Origin: Streptomyces flavofungini
GTDB lineage: Bacteria > Actinomycetota > Actinomycetes > Streptomycetales > Streptomycetaceae
Assembly (NCBI RefSeq): GCF_030388665.1
Contig: NZ_CP128846.1
Coordinates: 1,736,001-1,800,000, forward strand
Direction of reading: 5' to 3'
DNA: 64,000 bases
Positions 33,470-42,928 of the stretch are shown here, piece by piece. The position numbers were made by a program, and so were the translations under genes. The number at the start of each line of letters is the position of its first letter. Within the stretch, counting starts at the first letter, position 1. The notes below the pieces were generated by a model, which saw only the letters and a list, made by a program, of their open reading frames with translations, made no database searches and was not told the origin of the DNA.

Positions 33470-33800
33470 GAGCTCCAGCCTTGGGTGCGAGGCGGTGCGT
33501 GCGAGACGTGGGCGCGGGGAGCGGCATCAGCACCGCTCACCGGGCCCACGGGCACCGCCGGTCCGAGGTAAAGATCTTCACAGGGCGTCACGCTACGCGG
33601 TACGGATCGCCCCGGCCTAGGCCTCTCCCCCGCTCCCGCCGTGCGCGCCGGGCCGCAGGCGGAGTGACACCACTGGCGAACTGACTGGATTTTCAGTCCG
33701 GAGCCGACACGTGAATCGTTGCTGTCGGGGGGGCGGCGAACCCCGGGCACGGGCCAGCCGCGGACCGGGGCGAGTCGGCGGGCGACACTCCCGCGCGGCG
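33470..33800. other. Intergenic region between peptidase operon and TetR gene
   Basis: A 331-base region. It contains the palindrome at 33683-33698 and should hold the peptidase operon promoter and the TetR terminator. No coding sequence was seen, and no clear -35/-10 pair was found on the minus strand. Confidence 0.5.
33683..33698. promoter_or_regulatory. TetR operator, peptidase operon side
   Basis: GACTGGATTTTCAGTC: arms GACTGGA/TTCAGTC with a TT spacer and one mismatch. It differs by one base from the palindrome at 34554-34569 on the other side of the TetR gene. It lies upstream of the M55-M20-S9-S66 operon. Confidence 0.7.
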
Positions 33801-34382
33801 CTACCTCTGCCGCAGCAGCGCCAGTTCCGCGTCGATGGCGCCGCGCATCAGGTCCCGTGCGTGGTCCAGCCGCACCCCGCCGCTGAGCCAGCGCACGCTG
33901 AGGCCTTCGAGCAGCGCGGTGAGCCGCTCTCCGGCGGCGGCGAGGGCGGGCGCCGGGGCCGTCGGCTGCACCTGGCCGAGGAGCGCGGCGACCTCCTGCA
34001 CCCACACCAGGGTGGCCCGCGCCAGGTCCTCGCGCAGCACCTCGTCGAAGACGGCGCTCGCCCGCAACTCGCCCCAGGCGGAGCTGTTCTCCCTGACCTC
34101 GGGGGTGTCCTGGAGTTCGAGGAGAAGGATCTCCTCCAGTTCCTCCCGGGGAGCGAGGGGTTCGGCCTCGGGGTCGCGGCCGGTGGTGTAGCGCTCGGCG
34201 CGGCTGTTGATGAACTCCAGGGTGTGGCGCAGGATCCCGGTGCGGTCCTTGAAGTGGTAGTAGATCAGCCCGGTGGAGACGCCGGCCTCGGCGGCGAGCT
34301 CTTCGACGCGCAGGCCGCGTACTCCGCGACGGGCGATCAGCCGTGCGGCCGCTTCGAGGATCTGGGTAGAGCGAGGCGCCAT
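33801..34382 (-). CDS. TetR-family transcriptional regulator
   Basis: A 193-residue repressor-type regulator. The N-terminal helix-turn-helix is typical (ILEAAARLIARRGVRGLRVEELAAEAGVSTGLIYYHFKDRTGIL, about 8-50, here summarised). The C-terminal ligand domain (60-190) is rich in Leu and Glu; the ligand is unknown. Matching 16-bp palindromes flank the gene, at 33683-33698 and 34554-34569, which strongly suggests it controls itself, the peptidase operon and the divergent deiminase gene. The chosen start is the ATG at 34382, directly before the HTH domain. Confidence 0.9.
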   Translation of the reverse strand: MAPRSTQILEAAARLIARRGVRGLRVEELAAEAGVSTGLIYYHFKDRTGILRHTLEFINSRAERYTTGRDPEAEPLAPREELEEILLLELQDTPEVRENSSAWGELRASAVFDEVLREDLARATLVWVQEVAALLGQVQPTAPAPALAAAGERLTALLEGLSVRWLSGGVRLDHARDLMRGAIDAELALLRQR

Positions 34383-34551
34383 GGATCCGAACCCTACCGG
34401 GCCGGTTCGGGCCCAGCCGTCCCGGCCGGGGGCGGGGCCGGGGCCGGGTCGGCCTCGACGAGCCGTCCGGCGATGCTCGCCCCGCCCGGGCCGAGGGCGG
34501 GAAGGTCCGTCCATCGGCCCGCTCGCCTCCGGCACACACCTCCCCATCTCT

Positions 34552-34580
34552 TTGACTGAATTTTCAGTCCATGCCACAGT
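34552..34580 (+). promoter_or_regulatory. Promoter -35/-10 overlapped by the TetR palindrome
   Basis: TTGACT (34552-34557), a 17-base spacer and CACAGT (34575-34580) form a plausible vegetative promoter toward the deiminase gene. The -35 overlaps the operator, so repressor binding would block polymerase. Confidence 0.45.
34554..34569. promoter_or_regulatory. TetR operator, deiminase side (perfect palindrome)
   Basis: GACTGAA-TT-TTCAGTC is a perfect 7-bp dyad. The copy at 33683-33698 shares 15 of 16 bases. Confidence 0.75.
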
Positions 34581-34740
34581 GGCAGCACGGCCACCGATGG
34601 GCCCGCCCGCCCGCACCTCCCCGGCTCGGCGCACCACCCGGCCGCTCCCCGGCACAGCACCCGCCGTCCGTGCCGCGCTCGTCGAGCGCGGCACCCCGCC
34701 GACGGCTAGCTTGTGACGACCACGATGATCGGAGTTCACC

Positions 34741-35961
34741 GTGTCCCCCCTCACCCCCCTCACCCCCCACTCCCGCCTGGCCTCCCTCGCCCCGGCGTCC
34801 CCCCTCGCCTCGATGCGCGCCACCCGCCGCTCCGCCCTGCGGGCCCTCGCCGGCGCCGGCGCCGTCGTCCTCGGCTCCGCCGCCTGCGGGCCCGGCGGCT
34901 CCGGCGCGACGAAGGCCGCGGGCACGGCGGGCGCGGACACCGCGAGCGAAGGCCGGCGCCTCGGCGCCGAATGGGAGAGCCACGCGCGCACCTTCATGTC
35001 GTGGCCCGCCCTGGAGTCGGTGTGGGCGGAGGACCTGCCCTACGTACGGGAGGACATCGCCCGCATCGCGCGCGCCATCGCGGAGTACGAGTACGTGGTG
35101 ATGATGGCGCGGCCCGACCAGGTCAAGGCCGCCCAGCGGGCGTGCGGGCGCGACGTCGAGGTCATCCCCCTCGCCGTCGACGACCTGTGGGCGCGCGACA
35201 CCGTGCCCGTGTTCGTGGAGGAGGACGGAGAGGTCGTCGGCGTCGACTTCAACTTCAACGGGTGGGGGAACAAGCAGGAGCACACCCACGACGGCCGGGT
35301 GGGCCGCACCCTCCTGTCGGAGTACGACATCCCCCGCGAGAAGGCGCCCCTGGTCGCCGAGGGCGGCTCGTTCGAGACCGACGGCGAGGGCACGCTCCTG
35401 ATCACGGAGAGCTCGATCGTCAACGACAACCGCAACCGCGGCAAGAGCCGGGACCGGATCGAGGCCGAGTTGAAGAAGACCCTGGGCGTCGAGAAGGTGG
35501 TCTGGCTCAAGGGTGTGCGCGGCGAGGACATCACCGACGCGCACGTGGACAGCCTCGTGCGGTTCACCGCGCCCGGCGTGGTGCTCCTGGACCGGGCGTT
35601 CCCCGGGACGCCCGCCGACTCCTGGTCCCGCGCCGCCGACCAGGCGAAGTCCGTCCTGAGCGAGGCCACGGACGCCAAGGGCCGCCGCTTCGAGGTCATC
35701 GACCTGCCGCAGCCCGACCTGGACCGGATCACCGGCGAGGGCGACGACTTCGTGTCGACGTACGCCAACTTCTACGTCGCCAACGACTCCGTGTTCATGC
35801 CGAGGTTCGGCGACCGCGAGGCCGACAAGCGGGCCAAGAGCATCCTTCAGGAGCACTTCCCCAAGCGCGACGTCGTGCAGGTCGAGATCGACACGATCGC
35901 CTCCGGCGGCGGTGGCATCCACTGCTCCACGCACGACCAGCCCGGCGAGCCGGTCGACTGA
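34741..35961 (+). CDS. Tat-exported lipoprotein, agmatine/peptidylarginine deiminase family
   Basis: A 406-residue PAD_porph-family deiminase, which converts guanidino groups to ureido groups plus ammonia. An export signal begins the protein: RATRRSALR (twin arginine at 29-30), a hydrophobic stretch, and a lipobox GSAAC (Cys49). The catalytic domain keeps WARDTVP, EGGSFETDGEG, DITDAHVDS (His) and the nucleophile in GGGGIHCSTHDQP (Cys395). Most agmatine deiminases are cytoplasmic; an envelope-anchored one could act on agmatine or on C-terminal arginines of peptides, as Porphyromonas PPAD does. GTG start with GGAG six bases upstream. Divergent from the TetR gene; palindrome upstream. Confidence 0.88.
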   Translation: MSPLTPLTPHSRLASLAPASPLASMRATRRSALRALAGAGAVVLGSAACGPGGSGATKAAGTAGADTASEGRRLGAEWESHARTFMSWPALESVWAEDLPYVREDIARIARAIAEYEYVVMMARPDQVKAAQRACGRDVEVIPLAVDDLWARDTVPVFVEEDGEVVGVDFNFNGWGNKQEHTHDGRVGRTLLSEYDIPREKAPLVAEGGSFETDGEGTLLITESSIVNDNRNRGKSRDRIEAELKKTLGVEKVVWLKGVRGEDITDAHVDSLVRFTAPGVVLLDRAFPGTPADSWSRAADQAKSVLSEATDAKGRRFEVIDLPQPDLDRITGEGDDFVSTYANFYVANDSVFMPRFGDREADKRAKSILQEHFPKRDVVQVEIDTIASGGGGIHCSTHDQPGEPVD

Positions 35962-36046
35962 CCGCCCGTCCGGCCTCGGAGCAGCCGCCGTCGTCCGACG
36001 CCTCCCTCCGCCGCACGGCCGGACGTCGCCCTCGACGCGCGGCGAC

Positions 36047-36592
36047 CTCACCTTCCCGGCCCACTGCAGGGTCTCGACCGTGGACGTGCCCGTCGCCCTG
36101 ACGGCGGGATCCATCACGGACTACCCGTTCGACCCCTACGACGCGGAGCTCGAGTGCGGCGCCGTGCGGGGCGGCGAGCCCGTCCCGGTCGGGATGACGC
36201 TGTCCCACAACGACGCGCTGTTCGCGACCTCGGCCGAGGCGTCCGACGAGGACGGCGCGGCGGTGTTCCGGCTCGGCCTGGAACGCTCCACCAGCGCGCT
36301 CATCTTCTCCGTGTTCATGATGGCCGCCGTGTGGGCGCTCGCCGTCGCCGTGCTGATCGGGGGGTGGTTCCTGCTGAGCAGACGCAAGGGCCTGACGTGG
36401 CCCGCGCTCGACTGGACGGCCGCGACGCTCTTCGCCCTCGCGGCCCTCCGCAACACCGCCCCGGGCGCGCCGCCCATCGGCTGCCTCCTGGACCGCGTCG
36501 CCTTCCTCTGGGCGGAGACGGTCATCGCGTTCCGCGTGATCGCCGTGGTGGTCATGGGCATGCGCGCGGAGGCCCGGCTCCGGAGGACTCAC
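36047..36592 (+). pseudogene. DUF4436 membrane protein remnant
   Basis: The reading frame encodes a recognisable DUF4436 C-terminal portion: SITDYPFDPYDAELE, then a membrane helix (ALIFSVFMMAAVWALAVAVL), a basic turn, and LRNTAPGAPPIGCLLDRVAFLWAE, the family's closing signature. The N-terminal membrane helix and start are missing; the stretch begins abruptly after the deiminase stop. The frame has no stop where the family normally ends and runs on to 36976 under the opposite methyltransferase gene. I take it as a decayed copy. Confidence 0.55.
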
Positions 36593-36610
36593 CCGCTCCC
36601 CGTGAGCCGT

Positions 36611-36641
36611 GCGCGGGCGTGCCCCGCCGGGACGCCCGCGC
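36611..36641. terminator. 10-bp hairpin between convergent genes
   Basis: GCGCGGGCGT and its exact complement (36611-36620 and 36632-36641) enclose an 11-base loop. It lies between the rightward DUF4436 remnant and the end of the leftward methyltransferase, so it can end transcripts from either side. Confidence 0.65.
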
Positions 36642-36653
36642 GGTGGCCCGACA

Positions 36654-37388
36654 CTACGAGGTGGTCTCGGCGCGGCCCACGACCAGCCACTTCGAGGGCA
36701 GTTCGATGCGGGTGCCGTCGGCTCTGTACTCGGTCGTGGTCAGCGGCAGCGAACCGGCGGCCAGCACGGTCAGGCCCGCCGCCCGCACCAGCTCCGGCAC
36801 GGCGGCGTCGGCCACCTCGCCCGGGGCGATGCCGTGCGCGAACACGGGCGCCAGCTTGGGCGGCGGACCCCCGGCGTCCTGGACCAGGCCGCGCAGCACG
36901 GCCCCCGCGGCCTCGGCGAGCTCGACGAGGCAGGCCCGCCCTCGCTCGCCGGTCAGGGCCGCGACGGAGTCTATGAGCGGCTGCCGGTCGGCGGGCTCGC
37001 ACTGGTGCAGGACGCCGCGCATGTAGACGTTGGCGTCGCCGAGTTCGGCGTGCAGTTGCTCGGCCGCGCTCTTGTCGGCCACGTCGAGCTGGCGGAACTC
37101 GGCCTGGCCCGCGGGGTCCGCGCGGCGGGCGGCCTCGACGGCGGCGGCCGCCAGGTCGAGGCCGAGGACGCGCGGGAAGCGGTCGGCGAGGAAGCGGGTC
37201 TGAGTGCCGTTGCCGCAGCCGAGGTCCACCATCGGCAGGTCGGGGGCCGTCAAATGCGGCTCGAAGAGGGCGAGATGGACGCCCGCGGTGAGGGCGGGCT
37301 CGGCGTCCCAGAAGACGCCACCCGCCTCCGTGGGTGCCTCGCTCCAGAAGCCCTCCCAGGCCTCTTGGTACCGACTGGTGACGCCCAT
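36654..37388 (-). CDS. Class I SAM-dependent methyltransferase
   Basis: A 244-residue methyltransferase. PMVDLGCGNGTQTRFLADRF (about 52-71) is motif I, LGLDLAAAAVE carries the acidic residue, and the rest is a Rossmann-like domain with a C-terminal strand pair (LPSKWLVVGRAE). The substrate is unknown; a thiopurine- or small-molecule-type acceptor would fit the size. GGGGAG lies before the ATG. No operon partner. Confidence 0.8.
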   Translation of the reverse strand: MGVTSRYQEAWEGFWSEAPTEAGGVFWDAEPALTAGVHLALFEPHLTAPDLPMVDLGCGNGTQTRFLADRFPRVLGLDLAAAAVEAARRADPAGQAEFRQLDVADKSAAEQLHAELGDANVYMRGVLHQCEPADRQPLIDSVAALTGERGRACLVELAEAAGAVLRGLVQDAGGPPPKLAPVFAHGIAPGEVADAAVPELVRAAGLTVLAAGSLPLTTTEYRADGTRIELPSKWLVVGRAETTS

Positions 37389-37603
37389 GTCAGCTCCCCG
37401 GGGTGTGACAAGCGCCGCCGAACCCGGCGACAAGATCGGTCTACCGCTCGGGGCGGCGCCCGACAAGCCGCCCGCACACACCTTCACGGCGCTTTCGAGG
37501 CGTGTTCCCCCCGCGTGCGCCTGCGTGCGGCACCGCGACTCCGGCGTACGGACCGGCCGCCCTAACCGGCGTCGCGGGCGCGCGAAGGTCCGCCGGACTG
37601 GCC

Positions 37604-40051
37604 CTAGCGGCGTGGCGGGGACAGCTCGAACCACACGGTCTTGCCCGAGTTCGTGCGGCTGGTGCCCCACTCCTTGGCGAGGCTGGTGACGATGCGCAGA
37701 CCTCGCCCGAACTCGTCGGCGGGGCCCGCGCTGAGCAGCGTCGGCAGGCTCGCGTCGTCGTCCTCGACCTCGCACAGGAGCTGCCTGGAGCGGACCAGGC
37801 GCAGGCCGATGCGGCCGCCGCGCGCGTGCCGTACGGCATTCGTGACGAGTTCGCTCGCCAGGAGCACGGCCGTGTCACTGATCGCGTCGAGGCCCCAGTC
37901 GCGCAGTTGGCGGCGGACCAGGTCGCGGGCCCTGCTGACCTCGCTGGGGTCGGGCGCGAGCCGCCAGTGCCCGACGTCGGTGGACGCGACGCCGTTCAGC
38001 CGGGCCATCAGGAGGGCGACGTCGTCCTTGCGGCCGCCGCGGCCCGTCTCCGAGAAGGTCGCGGCGAGGGCGCGGATGATCGTGTCACAGGCGTCGTCCA
38101 TGGAGGCGGCGGGGTGGGCGGCCGACTCGACGAGGGTGGCCAGGCCCACGCCGATGTCCTCGCCGCGCACCTCGACCAGGCCGTCGGTGCACATCAGGAG
38201 GCGGTCGCCCGGCGCGACCCGGATCCGGGTCGACTCGAACGGCACCCCGCCGACGCCGATGGGCGCGCCGGTGGGCAGGTCGAGCAGTTCGCTGCGGCCG
38301 TCCAGGGCGCGCACCAGGACGGGCGGGATGTGGCCCGCGTTGGCCAGGTGGAGCTCGCCGGCGATGGGGTCGTACACGGCGTACAGGCACGTCGCCAGGT
38401 AGTGCTCGCCGAGGCGCTGGGCGAGGTCGTCCAGGTTGCGCAGGAGCTGGGCGGGCGGCAGGTCGAGGGCGGCCATGGTCTGGACGGCCGTGCGCAACTG
38501 GCCCATCATCGCGGCGGAGTTCAGGCCGTGCCCCATGACGTCGCCGACCACGAGCGCGGTGCGCGCGCCGGGCAGCTTCACGGAGTCGAACCAGTCGCCG
38601 CCGACGCGGCCGAGCAGGGTGCCCGGGAGGTAGCGGGTGGCGATGTCGCAGCCGGACATGCGGGGCTGGATGTGCGGCAGCATGCTGTCCTGGAGGGTGT
38701 CGGCGACCGACTCCTGGTAGGTGTACATGCGGGCGTTGTCCAGGACGAGCCCGGCGCGGGCGGCCAGTTCGGCGCCGGTGACGCGGTCCATGTCGTTGAA
38801 GACGGGCCGCTCGCGATGGCGCAGCAGGATCATGAAGCCGAGGACGACGTTGCGGGCCTTCAGGGGAACGACCAGCATCGAGCGGTGGTTGATCAGCGGC
38901 CGGATGTCGCGCTTTTCGAACTGGGAGGCGATGGCGTTGCCCATCTCCTCGGTGATGCGCGGTACGAGGACGGGGTCGCCCGACGTCATGCACTGGAAGA
39001 ACGGCGTGTGCGCGGGGAACGGCATGGACTCGCCGACGGGCACGACGTCGTCCCAGCGGCCCGGCTCGTCCGTGTGCTCCACGGCGACGCGGTGCCACAG
39101 GGTGGTCTCGTCGGGCGGGCCCTCGGGGAAGCCCTCGCCCGCGACGACCTGCTCGCGCAGATAGGTGCCCGCGACGTCGGTGAAGCGCGGCACGACGGCC
39201 TTGCTGACCTCGACGATGGTGCGGGACAGGTCGAGTGAGGTGCCGATGCGCCCGCTGACCTCGTTGAGGAACTCCAGGCGCTCGCGCACCGCCGCGTATT
39301 CGAGGTCCTCGCCGTCGTCGGCGTCCGCCGTGGGCGGGGGCGTGTGCCCGGCGGCTGCGGCCGCTTCGGCGCGCCGCCTGCGGGCCAGGCGCTCGGCGCG
39401 GCGCGGAACGCCCCAGTCGGGGGTGACGGGCACGCGGTCGTGCTGGCTGAACTCCAGAACGGGATAGCCGAGTTCGAGGACCTGGGCGGCGATGCGGGCG
39501 CTCTCGGCGACGCTCATGCTCGGCAGGATCTCGGGGAGGCGGCCCGCGAGTTCGTCGGCGCCGGGGAAGTCGGTGTGCAGCGCGAATCCGGGCGCTATGC
39601 GCTCGACCCGGTCGGTGTCCGGGTCGCCTCCGACGGCGAGGCGGGCGGCGTCAGCGGCGAGCACGAGCAGCCGCTCGGGCCCCGGTCCGACGAGCGGGTA
39701 GGCCCACCACAGGACGTCGATGCGCTCGCCCTCGCGGTCCGGGGCGGTCAGGCGGGCGCGGCCTGCGGCGGGGTAGGAGAGCCGTCGGTCCAGGGAGCTG
39801 CCGAGGTCGGGGCCGAGCGCGTCGTACTCCCCGTGGGCTCCGCCGTCCCGCGGGAAGGCTCCGGAGACGGGCAGCAGGTCACCGGCCGGACGGCCCACGG
39901 CTTCTTCCCTGGCGTACCCGAACAGGCGGCGCGCGCCGCTGCTCCAGTGGGAGACGAGGCTGTCGCCGTCGACGACGACCACGGCCAGGGGGACGCGGCC
40001 GGACATGCCGCCGCGGGTCACCGGCTCGTCGTCCGGGATCTCACGCTCCAT
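37604..40051 (-). CDS. PAS-GAF-PP2C phosphatase with HATPase domain
   Basis: An 815-residue signalling protein. Domains in order: PAS (about 18-145, AVVVVDGDSLVSHWSSGARRLFGYAREEAVGRP), linker (200-265), GAF (about 275-440, LNEVSGRIGTSLDLSRT...), PP2C/SpoIIE phosphatase (about 470-670, RVGGDWFDSVKLPG, VVGDVMGHGLNSAAMM, RLLMCTDGLVE), and a C-terminal HATPase_c anti-sigma-type kinase (about 685-812, ASELVTNAVRHARGG). Such proteins control sigma factors of the SigB family by acting on anti-sigma and anti-anti-sigma proteins; its partner is not in this window. The ATG at 40051 follows GGGAGGGAG. Confidence 0.88.
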   Translation of the reverse strand: MEREIPDDEPVTRGGMSGRVPLAVVVVDGDSLVSHWSSGARRLFGYAREEAVGRPAGDLLPVSGAFPRDGGAHGEYDALGPDLGSSLDRRLSYPAAGRARLTAPDREGERIDVLWWAYPLVGPGPERLLVLAADAARLAVGGDPDTDRVERIAPGFALHTDFPGADELAGRLPEILPSMSVAESARIAAQVLELGYPVLEFSQHDRVPVTPDWGVPRRAERLARRRRAEAAAAAGHTPPPTADADDGEDLEYAAVRERLEFLNEVSGRIGTSLDLSRTIVEVSKAVVPRFTDVAGTYLREQVVAGEGFPEGPPDETTLWHRVAVEHTDEPGRWDDVVPVGESMPFPAHTPFFQCMTSGDPVLVPRITEEMGNAIASQFEKRDIRPLINHRSMLVVPLKARNVVLGFMILLRHRERPVFNDMDRVTGAELAARAGLVLDNARMYTYQESVADTLQDSMLPHIQPRMSGCDIATRYLPGTLLGRVGGDWFDSVKLPGARTALVVGDVMGHGLNSAAMMGQLRTAVQTMAALDLPPAQLLRNLDDLAQRLGEHYLATCLYAVYDPIAGELHLANAGHIPPVLVRALDGRSELLDLPTGAPIGVGGVPFESTRIRVAPGDRLLMCTDGLVEVRGEDIGVGLATLVESAAHPAASMDDACDTIIRALAATFSETGRGGRKDDVALLMARLNGVASTDVGHWRLAPDPSEVSRARDLVRRQLRDWGLDAISDTAVLLASELVTNAVRHARGGRIGLRLVRSRQLLCEVEDDDASLPTLLSAGPADEFGRGLRIVTSLAKEWGTSRTNSGKTVWFELSPPRR

Positions 40052-40201
40052 GGCCTCGGCTCCCTCCCTCGGCGCGGCAAGATCTGCAGGTCCCCCAACC
40101 ACCGTACGACCGCGTCGGGTTGTAGTGCGGCGCTATCGGCGAATTGGCTCCCCGAGGGGGCGCCTCCGGAGCACTTCCCCGGGCCTCGCGGGAGCATCCG
40201 C

Positions 40202-42685
40202 TCAGTCCTCGTGGCCCAGTTGCAGGTCCCGCTCCGTCCGTCCGCCGCCCGCGACCTGGAGCACCGTGGCGACCGGAGGGTACCCGGCGGCGATCACCGT
40301 GTACTCGCCCGAGGAGAGGTCGACGAAGCGGAAGGTGCCGTCGGCGCCCGTGGTCAGGGTGTCGACGACGTTGCCCGCCGCGTCGAGGAGGGTGACGCGG
40401 GCGTCCTCCACGGGGCGGCCGCCGCCGGCGCGCACGGTGCCGCGCAGGACGGCGCCGCCGGCCAGCTCGATGTCCTGGCGGGTCTCGCGGGCCGCCTGCA
40501 CGCTGACGGGCAGGGCCGCAGGGCGGAACGCGGGCGCGCTGGCGGCCAGCGTGTACTCCCCCGCGACCAGTTCCGTGATCGCGTATCCGCCCTCGCGGCC
40601 GCTGCGGGCGGTGGCGACGACGTCGCCGCGGACGTCGGTGAGGGTGACGGCGGCGTCCCTGACGGGCGAGCCGTCGGCGGTGCGCACGCTCCCGGCGAGG
40701 CGGCCCGCGCCGCCGAGGACCACGTCGAGTTCCACGGGGCGCTCGCCGACGGTGACGGTGACGGCCTGCGGCTGGTGGCCGCCCGCCGCGGCGATCAGGA
40801 CGAACGATCCGGCGCCGGGGGTGGAGAGGGCGTACCGCCCGTCGTCGCCGCTGGCGCCGCGCCCGATCTGCTGGCCCGCGACGTCGATGAGGGTCAGGGC
40901 GGCGCGGGGCACGACGGTGCCGTCCGGGTGCTGCACGCTGCCGCAGACGGGCACTCCGGCGGCGTACGGAGCCCGGGCCCCCGGGACTGCGGCCTGCTCG
41001 CCGAGGGGGGCGTGCGGGGTTTTCGAGGACACGGCGCTGGACACGAGGGGGGTCTCCTTGAGGAAGAAGGCGAGCAGCAGGCCGAGGACGAGGACCGGGA
41101 CCAGGTAGAGGAAGATCCGTGGCATCGCGTCGGCGTACGCCTGGATGTAGCCCTCGCGCAGCGGGGCGGGCATCGCGTGGACGAGCTGGGGGGTGATCGA
41201 TTCGGCGTCCGGCAGGTCGGCGCCCGCGGGCAGGCCGCCGGCGAGGGCGTCGGTGAGGCGGTCGGCGAAGAGCGTGCCGAAGACCGCGGCGCCCACGCTG
41301 CCGCCGATCTGCCGGAAGTAGTTGTTCGCGCTGGTCGCGGTGCCGAGGTCGGCGGGCGGCGCGGCGTTCTGCACGGCGAGGATCAGCACCGGCATGACCA
41401 GGCCGACGCCGGCACCGAGTACGGCCATCCAGATGCTGTAGTGGAGCCGGGGCGTGTCCGCTTCGAGGCGGGAGAGCAGGAACATGCCCGCCACGGAGAG
41501 GGCGCCGCCGAGGATCGGGTAGATCCGGTAGCGCCCGGTGTGGCTGATGAGTTGACCGGCGATGATGGAGGCGCCGACGACGCCGCCCATCATCGGCAGC
41601 ATCAGGAGGCCGGACTCCGTGGCGCTCGCGCCGTCGACCATCTGCAGGAACGTCGGCAGGTAACTGGCCGCGCCGAAGAGGGCGATGCCGACGACGAGCC
41701 CGATGAGCCCGGTGATGTTGAAGACGGAGTCGCGGAACAGGCGCAGCGGGATGATCGGTTCTGCCGCGAACCGCTCGGCGACGAGGAAGAGCACGGTCGA
41801 CACGACCGCTCCGGCGGCGAGGCCGAGGATGACGCGCGATCCCCAGGCGTACTCCGTACCGCCCCAACTGGTCAGGAGCACCAGGCAGGTGGAGGCGGCG
41901 ACGAGCAGCAGCGCGCCGAGCACGTCGAGCCGGCCCCGGGCCACGGGCTTGGGCAGCTTCAGGACGAGGGCCACCACGAGCAGGGTGACCAGGCCGAACG
42001 GCACGTTGAAGTAGAAGCACCAGCGCCAGGAGACGTGGTCGGTGAAGAAGCCGCCGAGGAGCGGCCCGGCGACGGAGGCCAGACCGAAGGAGGCGCCGAT
42101 GAGGCCCATGTACCGGGCCCGCGCGCGGGGCGGCACGATGTCGGCGATGATCGCCTGGACGCCGATCATGAGGCCGCCCGCGCCGACGCCCTGGAGCGCG
42201 CGGAAGGCGATGAGCTGGTCCATGGTGCGGGAGGCGCCCGCGAGGGCGGAGCCGATGACGAAGACGACGATGGCGAACTGGAAGACGCCCTTGCGTCCGA
42301 AGAGGTCGCCGAGCTTGCCGTAGATGGGCAGACCGACCGTGGAGGTCAGCAGGTACGCGGTGATCGCCCAGGACATCTTGTCCAGGCCGTGCAGCTCCCC
42401 GACGATCTTCGGCAGGGCGGTGGCGACGATCATCTGCTCCAGCGCGGCGAGCAGCAGCGCGAGCATGAGGCCGACGAAGACCATCCGGACGCGGGCGGGG
42501 CTGAGTTCGTGCGGGGGCGCCCCGGTGGCGTCCTGGGGCGGTGGCGGCCCCTGTGCGAGGTGGTGCTCGTCCGGCTGCGGCTCGTCCGGGCCCGCGGCCC
42601 GGCTCCGCTCCGAGCCCGCCGTCGGTGGCTGCGTGGCCGCCCGTTCGCCGTGCCCGGCGCCCATCGCCAACGTCGTCCCGCCCAC
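40202..42685 (-). CDS. MFS exporter (DHA2, 14 TM) with three beta-sandwich repeats
   Basis: An 827-residue drug:proton antiporter-like protein. Residues 60-545 carry the 14-helix DHA2 core, with [11 protein letters not shown] between helices 2 and 3 and the motif C-like GPLLGGFF. The C-terminal 270 residues hold three ~85-residue carboxypeptidase-regulatory-like beta-sandwich modules ([59 protein letters not shown]). After an even number of helices the tail should lie in the cytoplasm, an odd place for modules usually found outside. GTG start. Confidence 0.88.
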   Translation of the reverse strand: MGGTTLAMGAGHGERAATQPPTAGSERSRAAGPDEPQPDEHHLAQGPPPPQDATGAPPHELSPARVRMVFVGLMLALLLAALEQMIVATALPKIVGELHGLDKMSWAITAYLLTSTVGLPIYGKLGDLFGRKGVFQFAIVVFVIGSALAGASRTMDQLIAFRALQGVGAGGLMIGVQAIIADIVPPRARARYMGLIGASFGLASVAGPLLGGFFTDHVSWRWCFYFNVPFGLVTLLVVALVLKLPKPVARGRLDVLGALLLVAASTCLVLLTSWGGTEYAWGSRVILGLAAGAVVSTVLFLVAERFAAEPIIPLRLFRDSVFNITGLIGLVVGIALFGAASYLPTFLQMVDGASATESGLLMLPMMGGVVGASIIAGQLISHTGRYRIYPILGGALSVAGMFLLSRLEADTPRLHYSIWMAVLGAGVGLVMPVLILAVQNAAPPADLGTATSANNYFRQIGGSVGAAVFGTLFADRLTDALAGGLPAGADLPDAESITPQLVHAMPAPLREGYIQAYADAMPRIFLYLVPVLVLGLLLAFFLKETPLVSSAVSSKTPHAPLGEQAAVPGARAPYAAGVPVCGSVQHPDGTVVPRAALTLIDVAGQQIGRGASGDDGRYALSTPGAGSFVLIAAAGGHQPQAVTVTVGERPVELDVVLGGAGRLAGSVRTADGSPVRDAAVTLTDVRGDVVATARSGREGGYAITELVAGEYTLAASAPAFRPAALPVSVQAARETRQDIELAGGAVLRGTVRAGGGRPVEDARVTLLDAAGNVVDTLTTGADGTFRFVDLSSGEYTVIAAGYPPVATVLQVAGGGRTERDLQLGHED

Positions 42686-42772
42686 CTGCTGCTCCCCTCG
42701 TCGCGCCTGCGCCGCCCATTTCTCGCATTACGCGACAACTGGAGCAAGCGCGACGAGTCGCCCTCGGGCGCG

Positions 42773-42796
42773 CACCGGCGCGCGTAAGCGCCGGTG
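42773..42796. promoter_or_regulatory. 9-bp hairpin/dyad upstream of the MFS gene
   Basis: CACCGGCGC-GCGTAA-GCGCCGGTG, a perfect dyad 88-111 bases before the MFS start. It may be an operator for the exporter; a second small dyad, AACCC-TGAT-GGGTT, lies at 42859-42872. Confidence 0.4.
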
Positions 42797-42928
42797 GGAG
42801 CCCTACGGCGTACAACTGGACCGTCCCGAAAACCACTCGAAACGGTGAGCGTGACAACAACCCTGATGGGTTAGGGGAGTTGGCGGGGGCCGCCGCCCGC
42901 GCGGCCCCAACCGGTCGGCCGGGTGGGC

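Larger units (their letters stand above)
34383..34740. other. Divergent intergenic region, TetR / deiminase
   Basis: This 358-base region carries the palindrome at 34554-34569 with an overlapping TTGACT -35, and a TAGCTT at 34707-34712 that could be a -10 near the deiminase gene. No coding sequence was seen. Confidence 0.5.

Noticed and set aside
36136..36561. Leftward gene opposite the DUF4436 remnant
   Set aside because: The encoded protein has no recognisable domain and looks like an antisense frame of the membrane protein.
36593..36976. Longer DUF4436 protein running under the methyltransferase gene
   Set aside because: The extra residues have the composition of an antisense shadow and overlap the opposite gene by over 300 bases.
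40155..40172. Terminator between PP2C and MFS genes
   Set aside because: A CCCC/GGGG pairing near 40150-40160 is too short and overlaps other possible pairings; not strong enough to list.
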